64,000 nt of DNA. Origin: Pseudonocardia sp. DSM 110487 (GTDB lineage: Bacteria; Actinomycetota; Actinomycetes; Mycobacteriales; Pseudonocardiaceae). The translations under genes and the position numbers were made by a program. Location: NCBI RefSeq assembly GCF_019468565.1, contig NZ_CP080521.1, forward strand, positions 8,866,001 through 8,930,000. The letters are read 5' to 3'. Under the pieces are notes generated by a model, which was not told the DNA's origin, made no database searches, and saw only the letters and a program-made list of their open reading frames with translations. Shown piece by piece: positions 1-7,735 of this stretch. How positions within the stretch are numbered: the first letter of the stretch is position 1; each line of letters starts with the position of its first letter.

Positions 1-1
1 A

Positions 2-58
2 CGGTGCAGCAAGTCGGCCGTGGCGATCGTGGAGGGCCTCCCCAGCCCGACTCCGTGA
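2..58 (+). CDS. possible 3' end of an upstream gene (partial)
   Basis: Reading from base 2 gives 18 codons ending in TGA at 56-58. The frame has no start inside the window, so it could be the tail of a gene that begins before base 1. The peptide (ending SPTP) is too short to assign to a family. The call rests only on the open frame and on the following gene starting nearby on the same strand. It may equally be non-coding. Confidence 0.2.
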   Translation, partial: RCSKSAVAIVEGLPSPTP

Positions 59-110
59 GCCCAGTTGCCGGCCGGTGAACCGGTACAGCAACCACACGCA
101 AAACCGGTCC

Positions 111-548
111 ATGTCGATGGGCCGGTTCGCATTTACCGTCGCTCTCGTGCAGTCCTCGAACTCCATCTTCACCTCCCTCGCGCACCAGCCCCTGCCCGCG
201 ATCCCCGACGACGCCCAGGTCATGACGGCCACCGTGGAGGTACCGCCCGGCGACCCTGGCACTCCGCCCCACCGCCACTCCGGCCCCGTGTACGGCTACG
301 TCACCGAGGGCGCGATCGTCTGGGAGCTGGAAGGCGAGCCGGAGCGTGTGATCCGGGCCGGCGAGGCGTTCTGGGAGCCCGGTGGCGACGTGATCCACTA
401 CCAGGCCGGCAACGCGCTGGCCGATGCGTGGAGCCGCTTCGTGGTGGTGATGGTCCACGCGCCGGGCGCGCCCATGCTCACCCTCGTCGACGAGGGTGAG
501 CTCGCCGAGCGCCGCCACCTGCGGGCCCCGCGCCCGGTCACGGCATGA
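111..548 (+). CDS. cupin-domain protein
   Basis: A single-domain cupin of about 145 residues. Cupin motif 1 is visible as PPHRHSGPVYGYVTEG, with the paired histidines and a glutamate that normally bind a metal. Motif 2 follows as the GEAFWEPGGDVIHYQAGN segment with a third histidine. Such small cupins bind metals or small ligands or act as simple isomerases or dioxygenases; no substrate can be read here. I chose the ATG at 111; a GTG at 75 would add 12 residues, and neither has a convincing ribosome site. The stop overlaps the start of the next gene by four bases (ATGA), so the two are probably co-translated. Confidence 0.8.
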   Translation: MSMGRFAFTVALVQSSNSIFTSLAHQPLPAIPDDAQVMTATVEVPPGDPGTPPHRHSGPVYGYVTEGAIVWELEGEPERVIRAGEAFWEPGGDVIHYQAGNALADAWSRFVVVMVHAPGAPMLTLVDEGELAERRHLRAPRPVTA

Positions 549-1411
549 CGCGCATCCTGCTGGCCGGATCCACCGGGGTCGTCGGTACGCGGCTCGTCCC
601 GCTGCTGGTGGCGGAGGGCCACCACATCACCGCGCTCACCCGCAGCCCCGAACGCGTTCCCGCGCTGCGTGCGGCCGGGGCGCACCCCGCCGTCGTCGAC
701 GTGCGGGACACCGCCGCGCTCGCGGCGACGGTCCGGGACACCGCGCCCGACGTGGTGGTGCACCAGCTCACCGACCTCGGCGCGGCCGACCTCACTGCCA
801 ACGCGGAGCTGCGGGTGACCGGCACCCGCCACCTCGTCGACGCCGCGCTCTCCTCGGGTGCCCGCCGGATCATCGCGCAGAGCATCTCCTGGGCCTACGC
901 AGGCGGGGACGGTCCGGCCGACGAGGACACCCCGCTGGACCTCGACGCCCCCGAGCCGCGTGCCACGTCAGTGCGCGGGGTCGCCGCGCTCGAGGCGGCG
1001 GTGCGCGAGGCGCCGGAGTGGGTGCTGCTGCGCTACGGGATGTTCTACGGCCCGGACACCTGGTTCGCGCCGGCCGGTCTGCGCGCCGCCGACGCGAAGG
1101 CAGGCAAGCTCGTGGCCGACGGCGACATCACGAGCTTCCTGCACGTGGACGACGCGGCCGCGGCGGCGACGGCCGCGCTGGAGTGGCCGTCCGGCGCCGT
1201 GAACGTCTGCGATGACGACCCGGCGGCGGCCCGCGACTGGGTACCGGCCTTCTGCGCATCCGTCGGAGCACCGCCGCCGCCGGTCTCGGACGCCCCGCGG
1301 CGGGCGTGGGCCCGCGGCGCGGACAACCGGCGCGCCCGCGACCAGCTCGGCTGGAGGCCGCGGCACCCGTCGTGGCGTCACGGCTTCGAACTCAGCGCAG
1401 CAGCTCGGTGA
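545..1411 (+). CDS. NAD(P)-dependent epimerase/dehydratase (extended SDR)
   Basis: 288 residues. The N-terminal Rossmann dinucleotide motif GSTGVVGT appears within the first 15 residues, followed by a region with SWAYAG and a Y-containing segment around the usual catalytic site, as in the NmrA/epimerase branch of extended short-chain dehydrogenases. The expected role is NAD(P)-dependent modification of a sugar nucleotide or similar compound; the substrate is unknown. It starts at an ATGA overlap with the cupin gene, so the two form a two-gene operon. Its last 20 bases overlap, on the opposite strand, the end of the MocR-type regulator gene. Confidence 0.8.
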   Translation: MTRILLAGSTGVVGTRLVPLLVAEGHHITALTRSPERVPALRAAGAHPAVVDVRDTAALAATVRDTAPDVVVHQLTDLGAADLTANAELRVTGTRHLVDAALSSGARRIIAQSISWAYAGGDGPADEDTPLDLDAPEPRATSVRGVAALEAAVREAPEWVLLRYGMFYGPDTWFAPAGLRAADAKAGKLVADGDITSFLHVDDAAAAATAALEWPSGAVNVCDDDPAAARDWVPAFCASVGAPPPPVSDAPRRAWARGADNRRARDQLGWRPRHPSWRHGFELSAAAR

Positions 1412-2789
1412 GCGCGTCGAGCGCACCGCGCCACGCGTGCCCGGCCGGCGTGGCGTAGCCGATCACCAACGCCCCTGGCCGGTCCGGGGCAGGCCGGTGC
1501 CAGTAGTGGCCGGTGTGCAGGCCGTGCAGGCGCACACCGGCCCGCTGCGCGGCCTTCACGGTCTGCCGTTCCTCCTCCGCCGAGGTGAGCGGGAGCAGCG
1601 CGTGCAGGCCCGCCGCCACTCCCGCGGGCGGCGGCGCGCCGATCGCCGCGAGCCGGGCACCGAGCTCCTGCCGCCGCGCCCGGTAGACCAGGCGCATCCG
1701 CCGCACGTGCCGGTCGTACTCGCCTCGGGAGAGCAGGTCGGCGAGGGCGAGCTGGTCGACGGCCGGGACCCCGGCGCCGAACGCCGTCATCTCGGCTTCC
1801 AGCGGCGCGCGCAGCGCCCGCGGGACCACCAGCCAGCCCAGCCGCATGCCGGGGGCGAGGGTCTTGCTCACACTGCCGGCGAACACGATGCGCTCGGGAT
1901 CCAGCGGCTGCATCGCCCCGACGGGCTGGCGGTCGTAGCGGAACTCGCCGTCGTAGTCGTCCTCCACGACGAAGCCGTCGCAGCGACGGGCCCATTCGAC
2001 CGTCGCGGCCCGCCGTGCCGGTGCCAGCACCACGCCGTACGGATGCTGGTGAGCCGGCGTGAGCAGCGTGAGCGCCGGCTCGTCCGGCAGCGCGCCCGGG
2101 TCGGCACCCGCATCGTCCACGGGCAGGGGAACCGGGTTCAGCCCGCCGGCACCGAGCACCTCGCGGTGGCGGGCGAAGCCCGGATCCTCGACCCCGGCTT
2201 GCCGCATCCCGAGCCGCTGCGCGACCCGGGCCAGCAGCGCAAGCGCCTGCGTGAACCCGGCCGTCACGACCACGGCGTCCGGGCTCGCCCGAACCCCGCG
2301 CGTGCGCCCGACGTGCTCGGCGACAGCGGCACGCAGCACCGGAAGGCCGGCGGGCTCGACGTAGTCCAGCGAGGCGGCGCTCCCCGCGAGCGCCCTCCGG
2401 ACGGCACGGGCCCACGGTGTGCGGGGGAACGCGCTGAGATCGGGCCGTCCCGGGCGGAGGTCGATCCCGGGACCGCTGACGGTCGGGGCCGGCCGGCCCT
2501 CCGGCTCGGGCAGCGGGGAACCGGCCGAGACCGGGCCAACCACCGTGCCCGAGCCCGCCACCCCGACGAGCCAGCCCTCCGCCACGAGCTGGCCGAACAC
2601 CTGCACGACCGTCCCGCGAGACAGGCCGAGATCGACGGCGAGGCTGCGTGAGCCCGGCAACCGGGCGCCAGGGGCGAGGCGGCCCGATCGCACCGCCTCG
2701 CGCAGCGCGGCCTCCAGCGCGCGCCCGCGCCCCCGGCCCTCGCCGACGTCCAGGTGCAGGTCGAGCCCGCGGACGAATCCCGCGGTCAC
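1392..2789 (-). CDS. MocR/PdxR-family regulator (GntR HTH fused to aminotransferase fold)
   Basis: About 465 residues, the normal MocR size. The N-terminal winged helix of GntR type shows GSRSLAVDLGLSRGTVVQVF. It is followed by a class I aminotransferase-like domain with the PLP-lysine segment SVSKTLAPGMRLGW. MocR proteins use bound PLP or an amino-acid adduct to switch transcription of vitamin B6, GABA or amino-acid genes. I chose the GTG at 2789, because it overlaps the MerR stop codon (GTGA) and yields a family-typical N terminus. A longer frame reaches 3026 but lies inside the MerR gene. Co-transcription with the MerR gene is likely. Its target is not evident. Confidence 0.85.
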   Translation of the reverse strand: MTAGFVRGLDLHLDVGEGRGRGRALEAALREAVRSGRLAPGARLPGSRSLAVDLGLSRGTVVQVFGQLVAEGWLVGVAGSGTVVGPVSAGSPLPEPEGRPAPTVSGPGIDLRPGRPDLSAFPRTPWARAVRRALAGSAASLDYVEPAGLPVLRAAVAEHVGRTRGVRASPDAVVVTAGFTQALALLARVAQRLGMRQAGVEDPGFARHREVLGAGGLNPVPLPVDDAGADPGALPDEPALTLLTPAHQHPYGVVLAPARRAATVEWARRCDGFVVEDDYDGEFRYDRQPVGAMQPLDPERIVFAGSVSKTLAPGMRLGWLVVPRALRAPLEAEMTAFGAGVPAVDQLALADLLSRGEYDRHVRRMRLVYRARRQELGARLAAIGAPPPAGVAAGLHALLPLTSAEEERQTVKAAQRAGVRLHGLHTGHYWHRPAPDRPGALVIGYATPAGHAWRGALDALTELLR

Positions 2790-3178
2790 CGGGCGCGGGC
2801 CGGTGGGATCCGGGCCTCGATCCCGGCCAGGAAGTTCGGGCATTCGATGAAGTCGGGCGCCGGGCATCTCAGCCCGTGGGCGATCAGCTCTCGCGCGGCG
2901 GTCGCCGACGCGATGCGGCGCTCCAGCTCGGCGTCGTGCCGGGCGAGCACCTCCTTGCGCGCGGCTGGGTCGGTGGTGTCGAGCATCGCTCGCACCTGCT
3001 CCAACCCGAACCCGAGCTCCTTGCACTGCTGGATGAACGCCACCCGCGCCAGCGCGTCCCGGCCGTACCGGCGTCGCCTGCTCACGCGGCGCGAGGGCGT
3101 GAGAAGGCCGACCGCCTCCCAGTGCCGCAGGACGTGGGTGGCGAGACCGAACCGGTCCGCCAACTCGCCGATCGTCAT
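2786..3178 (-). CDS. MerR-family transcriptional regulator
   Basis: About 130 residues from the ATG at 3178. The N terminus MTIGELADRFGLATHVLRHW is the MerR winged helix; a following arginine-rich wing (RRRRYGRDALARV) and a long dimerisation helix complete the fold. The C-terminal effector part is short and contains two cysteines (RCPAPDFIECP), which could bind a metal or sense thiols, but the pattern does not match a named subgroup I can place. The frame continues upstream to 3241, but that extension would run through the operator and promoter. The gene is divergent from the methyltransferase at 3234 and shares a palindromic operator with it. Confidence 0.85.
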   Translation of the reverse strand: MTIGELADRFGLATHVLRHWEAVGLLTPSRRVSRRRRYGRDALARVAFIQQCKELGFGLEQVRAMLDTTDPAARKEVLARHDAELERRIASATAARELIAHGLRCPAPDFIECPNFLAGIEARIPPARAR

Positions 3179-3195
3179 CTCGACCTGCTCGGAGC

Positions 3196-3226
3196 TTGAC
3201 TTCACGTCAACATGAAAAGGCAGGGT
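3196..3226 (+). promoter_or_regulatory. MerR-type operator/promoter of the methyltransferase gene
   Basis: Bases 3196-3210 form a perfect palindrome TTGAC-TTCAC-GTCAA. The left TTGACT acts as a -35 box. A 19-base spacer leads to CAGGGT at 3221-3226 as a -10 box, 7 bases before the ATG at 3234, so the transcript is probably leaderless. The over-long 19-base spacer with a palindrome inside it is the hallmark of promoters activated by MerR proteins. The palindrome also offers TTGACG as a -35 on the minus strand for the MerR gene itself. Confidence 0.65.
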
Positions 3227-3233
3227 CGGGTCC

Positions 3234-3986
3234 ATGGACAAGGCCTTTCTCGAAGCCCTGATCGCCTTCGACCGCCGACCGGAGTCCGTGCGGCTACGAC
3301 GCCGGACCTACGAGCTGCTGCAGGTCGAGCCGGGCAGCCGGGTGGTGGATGTCGGCTGCGGCGGCGGCACGGCCGTGGCGGAGCTGGCCGACCTCGGAGC
3401 CGACGCCGTCGGTATCGACGCCGCCGCGGAGGCCGTCGCCTTCGCCCGCGGGCAGCACCCGCGCTGCCGGTTCGAGGTGGGCGACGCGCAGCGGCTGCCG
3501 TTCGCCGACGGGAGCCTCGACGGCTACCGGGCCGAGAAGCTCTACCACGCCCTCGCCGACCCGGACAAAGCCTGCGCCGAGGCCCATCGGGTGCTCGCTC
3601 CGGGCGGGCGGATCGTCCTCGTCGGTCAGGACTGGGACGTCTTCGCGATCGATTCCGACGACCCCGTGGTCACCAGGACGATCGTGACGAGCAGCGCCGA
3701 CGAGATCGCCAACGGCCGGGTGGCCCGCCGCTACCGGAACCTACTGCTGGACACCGGCCTCGACGACGTCTCCTGCGAGGTGCACACGACCGTCCTCACC
3801 GATCCGGAACTGGCACTCTTCACCATCACCCGCCTGGCCGATGGCGCGGTGCGGGCCGGCGCGGTGAGCGAGGCGCAGGCCGAAACGTGGCTCGACGAGC
3901 AGCGCAGTCGGGCCGACCGCGATCGGCTGTTCGTCGCGATGCCACAGTTCCTCGTGGCCGGGCGCCGGCCGGTCACACCGTCCTGA
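3234..3986 (+). CDS. SAM-dependent class I methyltransferase
   Basis: 250 residues. Motif I for S-adenosylmethionine binding is VVDVGCGGGT at residues 37-46, followed by the acidic GIDAA end of strand 2 and a GDAQRLPFADGSLDGYRAEKL segment typical of Methyltransf_11 enzymes (UbiE/ArsM-like small-molecule methylases). The substrate cannot be read. It is the only plus-strand gene controlled by the MerR operator immediately upstream, so it is probably the inducible output of the MerR gene. The last 14 bases overlap the 3' end of the convergent multicopper oxidase gene. Confidence 0.85.
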   Translation: MDKAFLEALIAFDRRPESVRLRRRTYELLQVEPGSRVVDVGCGGGTAVAELADLGADAVGIDAAAEAVAFARGQHPRCRFEVGDAQRLPFADGSLDGYRAEKLYHALADPDKACAEAHRVLAPGGRIVLVGQDWDVFAIDSDDPVVTRTIVTSSADEIANGRVARRYRNLLLDTGLDDVSCEVHTTVLTDPELALFTITRLADGAVRAGAVSEAQAETWLDEQRSRADRDRLFVAMPQFLVAGRRPVTPS

Positions 3987-5523
3987 TCGTCGCCATCATC
4001 GCCATGTCCTCGTGCTCGAGGTTGTGGCAGTGGAAGACGAACCGGCCGGCGTGGTCGGAGAACCGCACCGCCACGTCGACGACCTCGGCCGGGCGCACGT
4101 CCACGGTGTCCTTCCAGCCGATGTCGTAGCGCCCCGGCCCTTCGCTGCCGCGGCGCAGCACCTGGAAGGGGTCCAGGTGCAGGTGGACCGGGTGGTGCAC
4201 GTCCGTGACGAAGCGCCACACCTCTGTCTCGCCCAATGGGACGTCGGCGAGCGAGGTGTTCGGGTCGAAGGACGTGCCGTTGATCGTCCAGCCCTTGTGG
4301 TCGCCGACGGCGCCGCGGCTGAACCGGAAGGTGCGCTGTGGCGCCCCGTCGGGCGGGACGAGGGGCTCGACCTCGGCGAGGCGGTCCGGCACCCGGCTGT
4401 CGTCCCGGGCGGCGCGCACCACCCGGAACCGCATCACCTGGCCCGCTGGACCACTGTCCAAGCCGTTCACGACCGTCACCTCGGTGCCGACCGGCAGCAC
4501 CGAGAAGTCCACGACCACGTCGTACCGCTCCCCCGAGGCGATGTCGATCGCCACGTGCTCCACCGGCTCCGCGAGCAGCCCACCGTCCGATCCGATCTGG
4601 ACGAACGGCAGGTCGGGCCCGCCGGGCACGGTGAGCGCGAGCCGGTAGCGGCGGGCATTGGAGACGTTCAGCAGCCGCAGCCGGTAGCGCGCCGCGTCGA
4701 CCTCGTGCACCGGCCACGGCGCCCCGTTCACCAGCACGACGTCGCCGAGCACGCCCTCCATCCAGTCGTCCTCCACCCCCGGCAGCGACCGCATCCCCTG
4801 GTCCAGCCCCGGGTAGGCGAACGACCCGTCGGCCGCGAACGCCCTGTCGCAGATCATGAGCGGCAGCTCCCGCTCGCCGCGGGGCAGCGGCAGCGCGTCC
4901 TCGACGTCGTCACGCACGATGTGGAACCCGGACAGCCCGCGGTAGACCGCCGGGCCGGTGAAGTCCATCCGGTGGTCGTGGTACCAGAGCGTGGCGGCGC
5001 GCTGGTCGTTCGGATACCGGTGCTCGCGCTCACCCACGGCGACGTCGCCGACCATGCCGTGGTGCCCGCTCCAGTCGCCGGTGCCGCCCACCGGCAGCAC
5101 GAGATCGAGGGGCCACCCGTCGTGCGCCGCGGGGGTGTGCCCACCGTGCAGGTGGACCACCGTCGGCACCGGCAGTTCGTTGCGATAGCGCACCACCACC
5201 GGCTGCCCGCGGCGGGTCTCGAACGTCGGGCCGGGGAAGATCCCGTCGTAGCCGAGGATCGACGTCCGGACACCGGGCAGGATCTCCGCATCGGCCACCC
5301 GCTGCGTCACCCGGTACACCTGCGCACCCGCATCGTCGACGCCGATGGGCCGGGCGACCGGCGGCACCGGCAACGGCACCCGGAACGGCTCCGGCAACGG
5401 CACCGCGGTCGTGAGCACCTCCCCGGTGGAACCGGCGGTCGCGCCCGACCCGCAGGCCGGGAGCGCGGCGAGTGCGGCCGCCCCTCCCAGTAGCCCGAGG
5501 AACCCGCGCCGCGACAGGTTCAT
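3973..5523 (-). CDS. multicopper oxidase, Tat-exported lipoprotein
   Basis: About 516 residues from the ATG at 5523. The N terminus carries a twin-arginine motif (SRRGFLG) followed by a hydrophobic stretch ending LAALPACG, a lipobox, so the enzyme is probably exported folded and anchored outside the membrane. All four copper-binding motifs are present: HLHGGHTPAAHDGWP, WYHDHRMDFT, HPVHLHLDPF and HCHNLEHEDMAMM. These fit a three-domain laccase, CotA or bilirubin-oxidase type enzyme that oxidises phenols, pigments or cuprous ions with O2. The longer frame upstream lacks a signal peptide and overlaps the neighbouring membrane-protein gene. The ATGA overlap with that gene indicates one operon. 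Confidence 0.9.
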   Translation of the reverse strand: MNLSRRGFLGLLGGAAALAALPACGSGATAGSTGEVLTTAVPLPEPFRVPLPVPPVARPIGVDDAGAQVYRVTQRVADAEILPGVRTSILGYDGIFPGPTFETRRGQPVVVRYRNELPVPTVVHLHGGHTPAAHDGWPLDLVLPVGGTGDWSGHHGMVGDVAVGEREHRYPNDQRAATLWYHDHRMDFTGPAVYRGLSGFHIVRDDVEDALPLPRGERELPLMICDRAFAADGSFAYPGLDQGMRSLPGVEDDWMEGVLGDVVLVNGAPWPVHEVDAARYRLRLLNVSNARRYRLALTVPGGPDLPFVQIGSDGGLLAEPVEHVAIDIASGERYDVVVDFSVLPVGTEVTVVNGLDSGPAGQVMRFRVVRAARDDSRVPDRLAEVEPLVPPDGAPQRTFRFSRGAVGDHKGWTINGTSFDPNTSLADVPLGETEVWRFVTDVHHPVHLHLDPFQVLRRGSEGPGRYDIGWKDTVDVRPAEVVDVAVRFSDHAGRFVFHCHNLEHEDMAMMATIRTV

Positions 5524-5942
5524 CGCCGGCCCCGTGGGCGAGCGGCCGCCGGCGTCCAGACCCATGCGGCGAGCAGCACCGCGGCGACCGCGATCGCGAC
5601 GCCGAGCGGGATGTGCAGCTCCAGCTGCCGGGAGTAGCCCATCCCGATCTGGAAGCCCTCGGCGAGGAACACCAGCGCGGTGGCCGGCAGCACCCACAAC
5701 GGCCCGCGGCCACCGACCACGTACGCGAGGGCGCCGACCATCAGCGCCATGGCCACCAGCGCCAGCAGCGATCCGATGAGGCCGTGCGCCGTGATCGCGT
5801 CGACGTCGCCGGTGAGGTAACGGCCGGCGAGCACCGGCTGGGCGAGCACGGCGATCAGGTGCCCGGTGAGCAGGAACCGCAGCGTCCAGAGCGAGAACCG
5901 TGGCCCCGTCGGGGCGGCCGCCGGGCGTGCAAGGGTGTCCAC
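5520..5942 (-). CDS. small four-helix membrane protein
   Basis: 140 residues with about four hydrophobic segments (around residues 20-40, 50-75, 82-100 and 108-128) and a basic C terminus. I do not recognise a named family. The first helix region contains histidines (GHLIAVLAQP, ITAHGLIG) that might bind heme or copper, but this is speculation. It overlaps the multicopper oxidase start by four bases (ATGA), so it is co-transcribed with it and may supply electrons, copper or an anchor. Confidence 0.7.
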   Translation of the reverse strand: MDTLARPAAAPTGPRFSLWTLRFLLTGHLIAVLAQPVLAGRYLTGDVDAITAHGLIGSLLALVAMALMVGALAYVVGGRGPLWVLPATALVFLAEGFQIGMGYSRQLELHIPLGVAIAVAAVLLAAWVWTPAAARPRGRR

Positions 5943-5978
5943 GCCGAGGGACTCTATAGGTAGACAGCCTACTTATGT

Positions 5979-5996
5979 ATCAGGGATTTCCCTGAT
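5979..5996. promoter_or_regulatory. perfect palindrome between divergent genes, candidate operator
   Basis: ATCAGGGA-TT-TCCCTGAT has 8-base perfect arms around a 2-base centre. It lies in the 99-base gap between the membrane-protein/oxidase operon (minus) and the PadR gene (plus). PadR-family regulators bind such short palindromes and are often autoregulated. A second, imperfect dyad (GTAG-N5-CTAC, 5960-5972) lies just left of it. Confidence 0.45.
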
Positions 5997-6041
5997 CAGC
6001 ACCTGATGTGCCCGCACGCGGGATAGGTAGCATCCCTGTAC

Positions 6042-6374
6042 ATGAAGCCCGACGCCGTCCGCGGCCACCTCGACGGGCTGATCCTCGCGGTGCTCGAGGA
6101 CGGCCCCCGGCACGGCTACGCGATCATCGAGGCGCTGCAGGCCCGCAGCGGCGGCCGGCTCGACCTGCCCACCGGCACCGTCTATCCCGCGCTGCGCCGC
6201 CTGGAGCGGGCGGGGCTGCTGTCGGGCACGTGGAGCACGGTGGGCGGCCGCGAGCGGCGCACGTACACCCTCACCAGGGCCGGCCGGCACGCACTCGCCG
6301 GCCAGCGTGCCGACTGGAGCGAGTTCAGCGCCGTGGTCAACGCCGTCCTCCGGCCCGTGGCAGGCACGTCATGA
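6042..6374 (+). CDS. PadR-family transcriptional regulator
   Basis: 110 residues, the usual length of short PadR proteins. The winged helix is visible as DGLILAVLEDGPRHGYAIIEAL, then PTGTVYPALRRLERAGLLSG as the recognition helix, and the wing ERRTYTLTRAGR. PadR proteins are repressors, usually of the neighbouring membrane or efflux genes. The stop overlaps the start of the next gene (ATGA), a typical PadR-HAAS arrangement in which the partner is an envelope-sensing membrane protein. A TAGCAT box 8 bases upstream of the ATG could be its -10. Confidence 0.88.
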   Translation: MKPDAVRGHLDGLILAVLEDGPRHGYAIIEALQARSGGRLDLPTGTVYPALRRLERAGLLSGTWSTVGGRERRTYTLTRAGRHALAGQRADWSEFSAVVNAVLRPVAGTS

Positions 6375-7069
6375 CCGCCGCGGCCGATCCGATCAGCGCC
6401 CACGTCGCCGAGCTCGACCGCATGCTCCGCGGGCCCGCCGCCGCGAAGCGGAGCATGATCGCCGAAGTGCGCGACGGGCTCACCGACGCGGTCGCGGGCC
6501 ATTGTGATCGTGGGCTCGACCCCCGCCGGGCCGCCGTCGCGGCCGTCCGCGAGTTCGGCACCGTGCGCGACGTGGCCCCGCTGCTTCAGGAGGAGCTCAC
6601 CGCCCGGCAGGGGCGGCGCACGGCCCAGCTGCTCGTCGTGACGTTTCCCGCCACGCTCATCGCATGGGATGCGCTGTGGATGCTGGGAGACGGGTGGTCG
6701 ACCCCGCCGACCGTCTTGGTCGCGGGCCTGGCCCGCGCCATTGACGTCATCACCATCCTGATCACCATGACCGCCGCCGTCCTTCTGCTGGCCACGTTCC
6801 GCGACGGCCCACTGCCCCGGCGGGTCACGCGACTGACCGGCATCGTGGCCGCCCTCGGCGTCGTCGGCACCACCGGTACATCCCTCGCCATGAACCTGAT
6901 GACACCCCACCTGGCCGGCCAGATGTATGCCACCAATCCGGCGACCGCCGTCGTCCTCACGGGCACGGCGGTGAGCGCGGCGCTGATCTTGCGTTCCGCT
7001 GCCCGTTCGCTGCGGTTCGCGCGGGCGTCCCGCCCGTCAGACGAGGGAGCGGACTCGCAGGTCGGGTAG
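6371..7069 (+). CDS. HAAS-domain (PadR-associated) membrane protein
   Basis: 232 residues. The first 75 residues form a soluble helical domain (AAKRSMIAEVRDGLTDAV, then AAVAAVREFGTVRDVAPLLQEEL), the permease-prefix/HAAS type found beside PadR regulators. Four hydrophobic segments follow, at about residues 90-110, 120-142, 156-176 and 190-210. The expected role is a membrane sensor or partner that modulates PadR control; its signal is unknown. It begins at an ATGA overlap with the PadR gene. The final 33 bases overlap the 3' end of the convergent vapC gene. Confidence 0.75.
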   Translation: MTAAADPISAHVAELDRMLRGPAAAKRSMIAEVRDGLTDAVAGHCDRGLDPRRAAVAAVREFGTVRDVAPLLQEELTARQGRRTAQLLVVTFPATLIAWDALWMLGDGWSTPPTVLVAGLARAIDVITILITMTAAVLLLATFRDGPLPRRVTRLTGIVAALGVVGTTGTSLAMNLMTPHLAGQMYATNPATAVVLTGTAVSAALILRSAARSLRFARASRPSDEGADSQVG

Positions 7070-7444
7070 CGCCGCGGCGAGCACGTCGAAGTCGCGGTCG
7101 CGGTGCACGAGCGTGGCACCGGTGCGCACGGCGACCGCGGCAATCAGACAGTCCATCGTCTTGCGGACGGTCTTCCCACCGTTGCGAACGGCGCGGTACG
7201 CCATCGCGGCGTCGCGGTAGTCGACCGCTGCATCGACGGGCAACAGTTGAAGCGCGCCCGTGAGCTTCTCGATCTGCCGGAACGCCCGGCCACCTGGCGC
7301 GCCGGCCAGCAATTCCAGCATCACCGGCTCGGTGATGGCGACGTCACCGGGCCGCTTCTGCATCATCTCGCGGACGGCGACATTGGCGCGAGAGCCGGTG
7401 CGCCGGAAGAACTCGATCCAGGCCGACGAGTCGATCAGCTCCAC
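7037..7444 (-). CDS. vapC: VapC-type PIN-domain ribonuclease toxin
   Basis: 135 residues. The PIN fold acidic residues are visible: Asp5 in MELIDSSAWIEFF, a Glu in EPVMLELLAG, an Asp in KTMDCLIAAVAV and an Asp in VHRDRDFDVLA. VapC toxins cleave tRNA or rRNA when released from VapB. The start overlaps the end of the upstream antitoxin gene by 10 bases, the classic order antitoxin then toxin. The 3' end overlaps the convergent HAAS gene by 33 bases, which is unusual but is supported by both reading frames. Confidence 0.88.
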   Translation of the reverse strand: MELIDSSAWIEFFRRTGSRANVAVREMMQKRPGDVAITEPVMLELLAGAPGGRAFRQIEKLTGALQLLPVDAAVDYRDAAMAYRAVRNGGKTVRKTMDCLIAAVAVRTGATLVHRDRDFDVLAAALPDLRVRSLV

Positions 7445-7671
7445 TCGCGGACCTCGGCCTGAGCCCAGTCCTGGATCTTCGAGCGACGCATCTCGTCGAG
7501 ATCGCCCTCCCAGCCGATCCCTTCGAGGCTCTCGATGAACTCCGGAGACAGTCGTGGACCGACGAGCCGCCGCAGGGCGAGATCGACGGCTTCCTTTTTG
7601 GTCTTCAGGCCGTACTTTCGCATTGCCTCGGCGACCAGCTCGTCGTCAATGTCGATGTTGGTGCGACCCAT
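7435..7671 (-). CDS. vapB: VapB-type antitoxin
   Basis: 78 residues from the ATG at 7671. The N-terminal ribbon-helix-helix segment MGRTNIDIDDELVAEAMRKYG and the KTKKEAVDLALRRLV helix are those of VapB/RHH_5 antitoxins that bind their own promoter. The acidic C-terminal tail, with WEGDLDEMRRSK, would wrap the toxin active site. An alternative GTG at 7686 would add five residues. The GGAGG box is 14 bases from the ATG, rather far, so the real start is not certain. A direct repeat lies at the promoter. Confidence 0.85.
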   Translation of the reverse strand: MGRTNIDIDDELVAEAMRKYGLKTKKEAVDLALRRLVGPRLSPEFIESLEGIGWEGDLDEMRRSKIQDWAQAEVREWS

Positions 7672-7687
7672 ACACCAATCATACACC
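7669..7687 (-). promoter_or_regulatory. direct repeat at the vapBC start, candidate VapB operator
   Basis: Read on the minus strand, GGTGTATG-ATT-GGTGTATG repeats an octamer with an 11-base period, one helical turn. It runs into the vapB start codon. RHH antitoxins bind such tandem half-sites, so this is a plausible autoregulatory operator. Confidence 0.4.
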
Positions 7688-7735
7688 TCCGCTACACCGA
7701 CATTGCCTGTCAGGGTTGGGGTCGACGATCACCTC

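Noticed and set aside
2790..3026. N-terminal extension of the MocR regulator
   Set aside because: It lies inside the MerR gene on the same strand, and the family start is reproduced by the GTG at 2789 with a GTGA overlap.
3179..3241. N-terminal extension of the MerR protein
   Set aside because: It would read through the operator palindrome and promoter; the family N terminus begins at 3178.
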